A stretch of 64,000 nt of DNA from DATFVB01 sp963714035. Lineage in GTDB: Bacteria; Acidobacteriota; Thermoanaerobaculia; UBA5066; DATFVB01. The notes beneath the pieces were generated by a model that did not search any database, was not told the DNA's origin, and worked only from the letters and a program-made list of their open reading frames with translations. Where the stretch lies: assembly GCA_963714035.1 (NCBI GenBank), contig OY970224.1, positions 1,736,001 to 1,800,000 on the forward strand, given 5' to 3'. This document shows, piece after piece, positions 32,780 to 40,316 of the stretch (positions are counted from its first letter, which is position 1; each line of letters starts with the position of its first letter). Position numbers and translations under genes: made by a program.

Positions 32780-34755
32780 GGAGAGGACGACGATTCCGAG
32801 AGTCGAATCCGGCAGGTCATTCCGGGCTGGATGGCGGACCCGGAGGCGGGGCTCTGCTCGACGACGAACCCGGACCCCGAGAGCTGCGCGGCGACGCCGC
32901 GCCGGGAGAGCTCCGCGATCGCCCGCCGCGCGGGAAACCCGGAGAGATCCGGCATCTCCGACATCGGCGACGCCGAGGGCGACCGTCCGAGCGACGCCGC
33001 GACGACCCCCGACGCGAACACGGGCGAACGCCCCGCCACCACGATCGGCGGAGCCGCCGGCGGCGCGGGAGCTTCGGCGCCGTCCGGCGGGACCTCGAGA
33101 ATCGCCATCGCCCGCGCGAGGATCCGCGAGAAGATCGGCGCCGCCACCTCGCTCGCGAAGTACTGCCCGCGCGGCTCGTCCACCGTGACGACGAGCACGA
33201 TCCGCGGATGGTCGGCGGGAGCGTAGCCCGCGAACGTGGCCACGTACTTGTCCCGCGCGTAGCCGTGGCCGATCGCCTTCTGCGCCGTTCCCGTCTTTCC
33301 CGCGACGACGTAACCGGGCACCGCGGCGCGCTTCCCCGTGCCCTCCGCCACGACGCCCTTGAGGATCGTGTTCATCGCCGCCGCCGTCGCGGCCGAGAGC
33401 GCCCGTCGCGGAGCCGAGGCCGGCGGAAACCATTCGCGGCCCGAGGCGTCGACCGATTCGCGGAGCATCCGCGGCCGCACCCGGAGACCGCCGTTGGCGA
33501 TCGCGGACACGGCGACCGCGATCTGGATCGGCGTCACCGAGACTTCCTGTCCGAACGAAATCTCCGCGTTGGAGAGACCGCTCCACCGCGAGACGTCGCG
33601 GAGAAGGCCGCCGTTCTCGCCGGGAAGGTCGATTCCGGTCGGGATCCCGACCCCGAGGGCCCGCGCGGAATCGAAGAGGCGACGGGGGCCCAGGCGCAGC
33701 CCGACGCGCACCATCCCGACGTTCGACGACTTCGCGATGACCTCGGAGAGCGGGATCACCCCGAATCGCTCGTGCTCGGCGTCGTGGATGAAGAACTTCC
33801 CGACCTGGATCTGTCCCATCCCGCAGTCGACGGGGTCCGAGGGGCCCGCGACTCCGGCCTCGATGACGGCGGCGCCCGAGATCACCTTGAAGACGGAGCC
33901 CGGCTCGAAGCTGTCGGAGACCGGCCGGTTCCTCCAGACGGAGGGCGGAAAGTCGCCGTAGCGATTCGGGTCGAAGCTCGGCACGGTCGCCATGGCGAAG
34001 ACGTCCCCGGTGTCCGGGTCCATCGCGACGGCGCTCGCATCCTTCGCCCCGGTCTCCGCGAGGCCGGCGGCGAGCTCCTTCTCCGCGACGAACTGCAGAT
34101 CGCGGTCGAGCGACAGCGAGAGCGACGCGCCCGGCGTCCCTTCCCGTCCGGGAACCGGCGTGAGCGCGTACTGTTCCTGGCGCGCGTCGCGCGAAACCCG
34201 CATCTCTCCCTCGCGGCCGTGGATCATCGATTCGTACTGGAATTCGAGACCGGCGAGCCCGCGGCCGTCCATCCCGACGTACCCGAGCGCGTTCCCGGCG
34301 AGCGCTTCGTTGGGATACGACCTCCGAAGCTCCGGGAGGAGCCCGATGCCGGGGAGCTTCATCGCCTTGAGCTTCGCCGCCGCGCCGTCGTCGATCTTCC
34401 GAGCGATCCAGACGAAGCCCTTCTCGGACGAGAGTTTCCGCGAGATTTCGGAAGGAGAAATCCCGAGCACGCCGGCGAGCGCCCGGGCGGCGGCGCCGGG
34501 GTTCCGGACCTTGTCGGGGACGGCGAACACGGACGCGGCTTCGACGGAGACGGCGAGCTCGCGGCCGCGCCGGTCGAGGATCGAGCCGCGGCGCGGCGGA
34601 AGCACGACGGTCCGCTCCTGCTGCTGGCGCGCGCGGGCGCGATAGGCGTCTCCGTGGACGATCTGGAGCTGCACGAGCCGGAACGCCACGACCGACGCCC
34701 ACGCCCCGAGAACGACGGCGAACACGGTGGCGCGCCCGGGACGCAGCGCGTTCAT
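32776..34755 (-). CDS. ftsI: Septal penicillin-binding protein (FtsI/PBP2 class B) with PASTA domain
   Basis: This class B transpeptidase cross-links septal peptidoglycan. The 659-residue protein has a membrane anchor (residues 10-30), a dimerisation domain from RGSILDRRGRELAVSVEA, and the transpeptidase domain with SVFK (287-290, active Ser), SSN (343-345) and KTG (486-488). A C-terminal PASTA domain (about 595-655, MPDLSGFPARRAIAELSRRG) follows a Pro/Ala linker. PASTA tails are standard in Gram-positive PBP2x/SpoVD but unusual for a Gram-negative-type FtsI. It overlaps ftsL (ATGA) and murE (ATGA). Confidence 0.95.
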   Translation of the reverse strand: MNALRPGRATVFAVVLGAWASVVAFRLVQLQIVHGDAYRARARQQQERTVVLPPRRGSILDRRGRELAVSVEAASVFAVPDKVRNPGAAARALAGVLGISPSEISRKLSSEKGFVWIARKIDDGAAAKLKAMKLPGIGLLPELRRSYPNEALAGNALGYVGMDGRGLAGLEFQYESMIHGREGEMRVSRDARQEQYALTPVPGREGTPGASLSLSLDRDLQFVAEKELAAGLAETGAKDASAVAMDPDTGDVFAMATVPSFDPNRYGDFPPSVWRNRPVSDSFEPGSVFKVISGAAVIEAGVAGPSDPVDCGMGQIQVGKFFIHDAEHERFGVIPLSEVIAKSSNVGMVRVGLRLGPRRLFDSARALGVGIPTGIDLPGENGGLLRDVSRWSGLSNAEISFGQEVSVTPIQIAVAVSAIANGGLRVRPRMLRESVDASGREWFPPASAPRRALSAATAAAMNTILKGVVAEGTGKRAAVPGYVVAGKTGTAQKAIGHGYARDKYVATFAGYAPADHPRIVLVVTVDEPRGQYFASEVAAPIFSRILARAMAILEVPPDGAEAPAPPAAPPIVVAGRSPVFASGVVAASLGRSPSASPMSEMPDLSGFPARRAIAELSRRGVAAQLSGSGFVVEQSPASGSAIQPGMTCRIRLSESSSSP

Positions 34756-35099
34756 GGCTTCGGGCTCCCGGTGAAGGCGTAGATCTGGCCGGCTCGCGGA
34801 GGGACGAGACCGGAGTCGGAGGCGTATTTCGTGGTCCGCCCCGGAGACGTCGCCGAAGCGAGCCGGGCGAGGAGCTTCTGGCGGTCCTCGAGGAGGCGCG
34901 AGACCGCGCGGCGGTCGCGGTCGATCGCGTATCCCGCCTGGACCGTCTGCAGATGGAACCGGGTGTAGGCGAGGAGCGCGAGCGCGACCGGAAGGATCGC
35001 GGCGACCAGCACGGCGAGCTCTTTGCCGCGCCGTCCGTCCCGCTCGCGGGCGACGCGCGTGTTCTCGACCCGCTTGAACTGGGCGTAGGAAGTGCTCAC
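34752..35099 (-). CDS. ftsL: FtsL-like cell division protein
   Basis: A small bitopic protein of 115 residues. The GTG start overlaps the rsmH stop as GTGA. After a basic cytoplasmic N-terminus comes one membrane helix (ELAVLVAAILPVALALLAYTR) followed by a short coiled coil (DRRAVSRLLEDRQKLLARLAS). Sequence conservation in FtsL is always weak; the call rests on this shape and on the position between rsmH and ftsI, where ftsL lies in most bacteria. Confidence 0.82.
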   Translation of the reverse strand: MSTSYAQFKRVENTRVARERDGRRGKELAVLVAAILPVALALLAYTRFHLQTVQAGYAIDRDRRAVSRLLEDRQKLLARLASATSPGRTTKYASDSGLVPPRAGQIYAFTGSPKP

Positions 35100-36028
35100 C
35101 GCGCCTCTCCGATCTTCTCGGCGGCGCGCAGGCGGGCGCTCCGGGAGCGCGGATTGGCGGCGAGCTCGGCCGCGGCCGGCCGGATCGGGCGCCGCGTCAC
35201 GACCCGCAGGACGCGGCGTCCGCCGCAGATGCAGACGGGCATGCCCGGAGGGCAGAGGCACCCGGCGGACTGGCTCCGGAACGTCTCTTTCACCTCCCGG
35301 TCCTCCAGCGAGTGATAAGCGAGAACCGCGATCCGTCCCTCGATCGCGAGCCGCTCGACGGCGGCCTTCAGGAACCGGGAGAGCGCGGCGAGCTCCTGGT
35401 TGACCTCGATCCGCAGGGCCTGGAAGACGCGCGTCGCCGGATCGATTTCGCCGCGCCGGCCGGTGACGCCGGCGACGATCGAGGCGAGCCGGCTCGTCGT
35501 GGCGATCGGCTCCCGGGCGCGTTCCTCCACGATCCTTCGGGCGATTCTGTGGGCCATTCTCTCCTCCCCGTATTCGCGAAAGATCCGGCTCAGCTCCGCC
35601 GCGGTTGCGGCCGCGACGATGTCGGCCGCGGTGGCGCCGCCGGGTCCCATGCGCATGTCGAGAGGGCCGTCGCGGCGAAACGAGAACCCGCGGCGAGCCT
35701 CGTCGAGTTGCATCGAAGAAACTCCGAGATCGGCAAGAATTCCTCGCGGCGCCTCCCCCCCGGCGGAGTCGTCGAGGGCGTCGCCCAGGTCGCCGAAGTT
35801 TCCGAGCCGAAGAACCACGCGGCCGCCGAATCGAGCCAGCCTCTCCCGCGTCCGCTCCAGCGCCTCCGGGTCGCGGTCGATCGCGAGGACGCGGACGGCC
35901 GGGTCCGCTTCGAGAAGCGCCTCCGCGTGCCCTCCCGCGCCGGCGGTCGCGTCCACGAAGAGGCCCGCGCGGGGCGAGAGGACCTCGACCGTCTCGCGGA
36001 GGAGAACGGGAACGTGCGGAGCACCCAT
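35096..36028 (-). CDS. rsmH: 16S rRNA (cytosine-1402-N4)-methyltransferase RsmH (MraW)
   Basis: RsmH methylates C1402 in the ribosomal P site. The 310-residue protein begins MGAPHVPVLLRETVEVLSP, followed by DATAGAGGHAEALLE (SAM site), ILADLGVSSMQLDEARRGFSF, GPLDMRMGP, FQALRIEVNQEL and LAYHSLEDREVKETFR, all typical. It follows mraZ by 6 bp and overlaps ftsL by 4 bp. Confidence 0.97.
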   Translation of the reverse strand: MGAPHVPVLLRETVEVLSPRAGLFVDATAGAGGHAEALLEADPAVRVLAIDRDPEALERTRERLARFGGRVVLRLGNFGDLGDALDDSAGGEAPRGILADLGVSSMQLDEARRGFSFRRDGPLDMRMGPGGATAADIVAAATAAELSRIFREYGEERMAHRIARRIVEERAREPIATTSRLASIVAGVTGRRGEIDPATRVFQALRIEVNQELAALSRFLKAAVERLAIEGRIAVLAYHSLEDREVKETFRSQSAGCLCPPGMPVCICGGRRVLRVVTRRPIRPAAAELAANPRSRSARLRAAEKIGEAR

Positions 36029-36034
36029 GTCGAC

Positions 36035-36481
36035 CTAAAGCAGCAGCTTCGAGAGTTCGTCGTAGTCCTCCACCGTGAAGTCTTCGGCGGCGAGCCGGTC
36101 GCGCGTCGCGGCGCGATCGGTGACGACCAGGTGATCGATGTTGCCGGTGACGACGACGTCGCCGGCGAGTCGGGAAGTTTCGCGGAGGATCGCCGGGAGC
36201 AGCGCGCGGCCCTGCCCGTCCATCCGTTCCTGCTTCCCGAAGTAGTTGACGCGCTCGAGGAACTTCATCTTCGAGCGATGCACGGCGGGCGCCGACGCGA
36301 GGCGTTCTTCGATTCCCTGCCAGACCGGCAGCGGATAGACGAGGGCGTCCCTGCCGTGAATCGAAGTCACGAAAAGGTCGGCGCCGAACGCTTCTTCGAT
36401 CTGTCGTCGAAAAACGTTCGGAATCTTGAGCCGGCCTTTCTCGTCGATAGAGGCCGGTGCACTACCCCGAAAGCGATCCAT
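36035..36481 (-). CDS. mraZ: Transcriptional regulator MraZ
   Basis: MraZ is an AbrB-fold regulator that represses its own division operon. Two repeats of the fold are visible: SAPASIDEKGRLKIPNVFR with DLFVTSIHGRDALVYPLPVW, and QERMDGQGRALLPAILRE with DVVVTGNIDHLVVTD; the DxxGR motif of each is intact (DEKGR, DGQGR). The ATG at 36481 is preferred over a GTG nine bases earlier because AGGAG lies eight bases before it. 148 residues. First gene of the cluster, behind a good promoter and four MraZ-type operator repeats. Confidence 0.96.
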   Translation of the reverse strand: MDRFRGSAPASIDEKGRLKIPNVFRRQIEEAFGADLFVTSIHGRDALVYPLPVWQGIEERLASAPAVHRSKMKFLERVNYFGKQERMDGQGRALLPAILRETSRLAGDVVVTGNIDHLVVTDRAATRDRLAAEDFTVEDYDELSKLLL

Positions 36482-36484
36482 ACG

Positions 36485-36519
36485 GACCACTCCTATCCAT
36501 TTTCACCCAGAAAGAACCA
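36485..36519 (-). promoter_or_regulatory. MraZ operator: four TGG repeats with exact 10-bp spacing
   Basis: Read on the minus strand just ahead of mraZ are TGGTT, TGGGT, TGGAT and TGGTC, each followed by five other bases, at 36515-36519, 36505-36509, 36495-36499 and 36485-36489. MraZ proteins are known to bind TGGGN repeats separated by five bases, located between promoter and start codon. The last repeats overlap the ribosome site (AGGAG), so binding could also mask translation (inference). Confidence 0.8.
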
Positions 36520-36524
36520 CCGCC

Positions 36525-36554
36525 ATGTTAGGAGCCGGTGTCCGTAACTGTCAA
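36525..36554 (-). promoter_or_regulatory. Sigma-70-type promoter of the mraZ-ftsZ operon
   Basis: On the minus strand a perfect -35 TTGACA (36549-36554) and a -10 TAACAT (36525-36530) are separated by 18 bp. The -10 lies about 43 bp before the mraZ ATG, with the MraZ repeats between them. The spacing and hexamers make this the best promoter in the window. Confidence 0.78.
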
Positions 36555-36590
36555 GAAGATTTAGAGGTTAGGTCGAGATCGAGGCGCAAG

Positions 36591-36629
36591 GAAGGCGGTA
36601 GCCGCCGACGGTCGGCGGCTACCGCCTTC
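36591..36629. repeat. 39-bp perfect palindrome upstream of the division operon promoter
   Basis: Arms of 19 bases (GAAGGCGGTAGCCGCCGAC and its complement) surround a single central base. It lies 37 bp beyond the -35 box of the mraZ promoter and 88 bp beyond the stop of the glycosylase gene. No T-run follows in either direction, so it is not a standard terminator. The flanking bases 36630-36716 repeat variants of ACGAGTT/GAGTTACG, also found near 49990. Confidence 0.75.
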
Positions 36630-36716
36630 AGTTACGAGTTGCGAGTTACGGGTGACGAGTTGGAGACCCTCTCGCCTCGTCTTAGAGCTTACGAGTCGGC
36701 GGGACAGTCCCGACTT

Positions 36717-37616
36717 TCAACTCGCAGACTCGGAACTCGTAACGGCGCGGCGGCGGCCGACGAACCAATCGCGCGTCAGATCCAGCCAGAACGCGAGACC
36801 GCGAAACTCTCCGTACTTCGCATAGCGCCGCGCGATCGAGCGCTCGATCGATCCCCGGCCGGGATGGAGCTGGCGATATTTCATCCTCGTCCAGGAATCG
36901 ATCGCGAAGAAATCGTGTCGTCCGATGAGGCGCAGAAGTCCTTCGGCGGCATAGGGCCCGAAGCCGCGCTGCTCGACGATCCGCGCCCGGATCTCGCCGC
37001 CGTCGAGGCGCGGGCTCTCCCATTCGGCGAGGTCGATCTTTCCCGACGCGACGCCGCGCGCCAACGCGAGGAGAGCGGCGGTCCGGTAGCCGGAGCGGAT
37101 CGCGGCGTTCAACGCGCTTTCGCGCGTCCGGGCGATCGCCGCCGGCTCCGGAAAGGCGCCGTCGATTCCGAACCGCTCGATCGCCCGAGCCACCATCCCG
37201 CGAGTCGCGGCCCACGAGCAGTTCGTCGTGAACAGCATCCTGACCGCGTCCTCCCAGAGCGACGGGGCCCGCAGGAAGCGGCCCGCGCCGCGGGCGGCCG
37301 CCCAGGCGAGGCCCGGGTCGCCGGCCGCCCGGGCGAAGAAGGGACGCAGATCGACCCCGAGCGAAAAGATCCGCGCGGTTATGGCGCCGAGCTCGCGCGA
37401 CGCGACACGATCCGACGCCTCGGCACCGATCCCGTTTCGGTCGGCGCGAAACCGAAGCGTGGTGGTGGCCATCGCCACGGTGCGCATCCGGACGCTCAGC
37501 GTCCCTTCCGTCGCGTCGTATTCGAAGGGGGGAAGGTCGTACCAGCCGTGGGACCGGACGACCGTGTCGAAGGAGAACGGCCGCGGGGTGGCAACGAAGA
37601 ATGGCGGGCGCGGCAC
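36717..37616 (-). CDS. HhH-GPD superfamily DNA base-excision glycosylase
   Basis: Residues from about 200 contain the helix-hairpin-helix and Gly/Pro loop with its catalytic Asp: IRARIVEQRGFGPYAAEG then HDFFAIDSW. Similar proteins (AlkA/OGG1-like) remove alkylated or oxidised bases. The first half (TVVRSHGWYDLPPFEYDATEG, then LFTTNCSWAATRGMV) fits the N-terminal domain of the same class. The longer open frame begins inside an intergenic inverted repeat, so a GTG at 37616 (VPRPPFFVATPRPF, 299 residues) is chosen; this is uncertain. No iron-sulfur Cys set is present. The substrate cannot be assigned from sequence. Confidence 0.72.
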   Translation of the reverse strand: MPRPPFFVATPRPFSFDTVVRSHGWYDLPPFEYDATEGTLSVRMRTVAMATTTLRFRADRNGIGAEASDRVASRELGAITARIFSLGVDLRPFFARAAGDPGLAWAAARGAGRFLRAPSLWEDAVRMLFTTNCSWAATRGMVARAIERFGIDGAFPEPAAIARTRESALNAAIRSGYRTAALLALARGVASGKIDLAEWESPRLDGGEIRARIVEQRGFGPYAAEGLLRLIGRHDFFAIDSWTRMKYRQLHPGRGSIERSIARRYAKYGEFRGLAFWLDLTRDWFVGRRRAVTSSESAS

Positions 37617-37655
37617 TCGGGCGATTCCCGTCAGCGCCGCGAAATTCCAGGCATC

Positions 37656-37773
37656 AAGCTCCAAATTCCAATAGGGCCAGACCCCCAAATCTCAAACCCG
37701 CCTGCGCGATTTCCCCACTGTCCCGTTTGGAGCCTGGGATTTCGACCTTATTGGATTTTGGAATTTGGAGCTT
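37656..37773. repeat. A+T-rich element with 16-bp inverted ends
   Basis: AAGCTCCAAATTCCAA at 37656-37671 returns in inverted form as TTGGAATTTGGAGCTT at 37758-37773, with about 86 bases between. Base composition differs sharply from the flanking genes. It fills the gap between the ABC permease gene and the glycosylase gene and supplies the ATG of the longest frame of the latter. Similar in kind, but not in sequence, to the elements at 25.1 and 60.6 kb. Confidence 0.65.
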
Positions 37774-37798
37774 GAACATTCGCGGGCGGCCGCCCGGT

Positions 37799-39070
37799 CT
37801 ACTCGTACCGCAGCGATTCGATCGGATCCAGCCGTGACGCCTTCACCGCCGGGTAGGCGCCGAAGAAGATCCCGACGCTCATCGACACGACGAGCCCGAC
37901 GACGACCGACCACAGCGGCACCGCCGCCGGCAGCGAGATCGGCAGCGCGCGAACGAGCGCCGCGAGAGCGCCTCCGACGAGGACGCCGATCACTCCGCCG
38001 ATCGTCGACAGGGTGACTGCTTCCGTCAGGAACTGCCCGATGATGTCGCGCCGGAACGCGCCGACCGCTTTGCGGATGCCGATCTCCCGCGTCCGCTGCG
38101 TCACCGAGACGAGCATGATGTTCATCACGCCGACGCCTCCGATCAGGAGCGAAATGAGGGCGATCAGGATCATCGCGCCCGTGATCCCGCCGGTGATCGA
38201 CCGGAACTGACCGATCAGCTGATCCGGAGTCGAGATCGCGAAGTTGTTCGGCTGGTCGAACGCGACCCGCCGCCGCGCGCGCAGGATCGCCGTGCCCTGT
38301 TCGATCATCTTTTCGATGTCGTCGGTGCGCTTCGGGACCACGCTGATGTTCGAGAGCCCGTCCTTCCGGACGACGAATCCGAACTGCTTCTCGAACGTGC
38401 CGTACGGCAGCAGGACCTTGTTGTCGGGGGACCAGCCGAACTGCTCCCCTTTCTTGTCCAGCACCCCGATCACGGTGTAGCGCAGGCCGTTCAACGTGAC
38501 GACCTTCCCGATCGGATCTTCGCTCGGGAAGATCGCGTCCTTCACGTCGGAGCCGATGACGGTGTCGAGCGCGCTGTGGTCGACCTCGAGGGGCGTGAAG
38601 AACCGGCCGTGGCCGACCGTGTACGCCGTCGCGTCCGGATATTGCTGGTCGACGCCGAGCACGTAGGGGTTGTTCGCCTCGAGGCTGCCGTTCTTGACGT
38701 GGATCTCCGAGTCGAACGTTCCGACGAGACCGCTGACCGCCGCGGCATCCGGCATCGCCTCGCGCATGGCCCTGACGTCGTCCATCGTCAGGTTCGGGCG
38801 GTGCTTCTCCTCGTCCGCGGTCGGGCCGCCCGCGAACCGGTCCTCGTACTTCTGGAACTCGATCCGGTTCGCCCCGAAGGCCTGAAGGTTCCCGATGACG
38901 TTGTTGTTGAATCCGGTCACGATCGAGACCATCGCGATCACCGTCGCGACCCCGACGACGATCCCCAGGACCGTCAGCCCGGAGCGCAGCTTGTGCTCCT
39001 TCAGCGCCGTGAACGCGAATCGCACGTTCTCGGCGAATCCCCGGCGGAAAGTCTCGATCAGGCGGTTCAT
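37799..39070 (-). CDS. MacB-like ABC transporter permease (FtsX domain)
   Basis: 423 residues with the MacB permease layout: N-terminal helix (KLRSGLTVLGIVVGVATVIAM), a large periplasmic domain (about 60-280) and three C-terminal helices (GAMILIALISLLIGGVGVMN, then VTQRTREIGIRKAVGA). Such permeases work with an ATPase and a periplasmic adaptor in mechanotransmission or export. It is the third gene of an operon with a paralogous permease (31 bp upstream) and an adaptor. No ATPase domain is fused to it and no ATPase gene is present in the operon. Confidence 0.9.
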   Translation of the reverse strand: MNRLIETFRRGFAENVRFAFTALKEHKLRSGLTVLGIVVGVATVIAMVSIVTGFNNNVIGNLQAFGANRIEFQKYEDRFAGGPTADEEKHRPNLTMDDVRAMREAMPDAAAVSGLVGTFDSEIHVKNGSLEANNPYVLGVDQQYPDATAYTVGHGRFFTPLEVDHSALDTVIGSDVKDAIFPSEDPIGKVVTLNGLRYTVIGVLDKKGEQFGWSPDNKVLLPYGTFEKQFGFVVRKDGLSNISVVPKRTDDIEKMIEQGTAILRARRRVAFDQPNNFAISTPDQLIGQFRSITGGITGAMILIALISLLIGGVGVMNIMLVSVTQRTREIGIRKAVGAFRRDIIGQFLTEAVTLSTIGGVIGVLVGGALAALVRALPISLPAAVPLWSVVVGLVVSMSVGIFFGAYPAVKASRLDPIESLRYE

Positions 39071-39101
39071 CGGATCCTCCTCGTGCTTCCCGGCGCGCGG
39101 C

Positions 39102-40316
39102 TCACTCGAACCGCAACGCTTCGATCGGCGGCATCTTCGACGCGGACGACGACGGAGCGAGCCCGGCGAGCAGTCCCGTCAGGGTCGCCGTCCCGATCCC
39201 GACGAGGACGAACACGAAGCGCACCCGCGCCGGAAACACCTGGTTGACCGCCATCGCGACGAGAGCGCCCAGAATGACGCCGATCACGCCGCCTCCCGTC
39301 GCGAGGAGCGCCGATTCGAGCAGGAACTGGCGTTTGATGTCCCGGCGACGGGCGCCGAGCGCCATCCGTAGCCCGATCTCCTTCGTCCGCTCGACGACCG
39401 AAACGAACATGATGTTGGCGATCACGATCGCGCCGACGACGAGGGAGATCCCGGAGATGAGGATCATCAGGCCGAAGGCGCTCGCGGTGATCGAATTCCA
39501 CAGCGCCTTGATCGCCTCCGAGCCGACGATCCCGAACGGATCGTCCCCGGAGAACGGCGTCTTCCGAATCGAGCGCAGGATCGTGCGAACCTCGTCCTGC
39601 GTCGCGTCCACGCCCGCCATTCCGGCGCGCGGACGCACGAAGATCGAAAGGTCCTGCGTGGACGTCATGACCTTCCGCACGAAGGAGATCGGCAGAAAGA
39701 CGACGGTGTCGCGATTCTCCCCGAAGACGCTCCCCTGCTTGGTCTGGACCCCGATCACCGTGATCGGGTAGCCGCCGACGTAGAGCGTCCGCCCGATCGG
39801 GTTGACCGTGGGGAAGCACTGGTCCTTCACGTCGAAGCCGATCACGCCGACGGCCGACGCGTGATCGTCTTCCGTGGGCGTGAAGAACCGTCCCGCCTCG
39901 AGGTCGACGTTCAGCATGGATTCCATGTTCGCGCTGTAACCCTGGATCGTGACGCCGGACAGCTTTCTCGGGCCGGCGTGCACGTTCGACGACGTGTTCA
40001 CGTTCGTGCCGACGGCCGCGCACGACCGGCATTGCTTATCGACGAGCTGGGCGTCGCGGATCGTGATCGGCTTGCGCTTCCGGGCGAGCAGGTATTCCTG
40101 ACGACCGCGGATGATCCCGTATTTCGTGAAAACGAGGACGTCCGGGCTCAGGTTCATCACCTTGTCCTGGACGTAGCCGTTGAGACCGCTGATCACCGAC
40201 ACCACGGCGACGACCGTCATGACCCCGATGATGACGCCGAGGAGCGTCAGGAACGAACGGAGCTTGTTCCGCCGCAGCGCCGTGAGGGCGACCTGCAGCA
40301 GCTCCGCGAAACTCAT
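39102..40316 (-). CDS. MacB-like ABC transporter permease, second copy
   Basis: This 404-residue paralogue of the previous permease has the same layout: NKLRSFLTLLGVIIGVMTVVAVV, a periplasmic domain, then three helices with VVERTKEIGLRMALGARRRDI. It carries a pair of Cys in the periplasmic part (KQCRSC) not found in its neighbour. Two different permeases in a row suggest a heterodimer (inference). The start overlaps the adaptor gene by 4 bp. The ATPase must be encoded elsewhere. Confidence 0.9.
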   Translation of the reverse strand: MSFAELLQVALTALRRNKLRSFLTLLGVIIGVMTVVAVVSVISGLNGYVQDKVMNLSPDVLVFTKYGIIRGRQEYLLARKRKPITIRDAQLVDKQCRSCAAVGTNVNTSSNVHAGPRKLSGVTIQGYSANMESMLNVDLEAGRFFTPTEDDHASAVGVIGFDVKDQCFPTVNPIGRTLYVGGYPITVIGVQTKQGSVFGENRDTVVFLPISFVRKVMTSTQDLSIFVRPRAGMAGVDATQDEVRTILRSIRKTPFSGDDPFGIVGSEAIKALWNSITASAFGLMILISGISLVVGAIVIANIMFVSVVERTKEIGLRMALGARRRDIKRQFLLESALLATGGGVIGVILGALVAMAVNQVFPARVRFVFVLVGIGTATLTGLLAGLAPSSSASKMPPIEALRFE

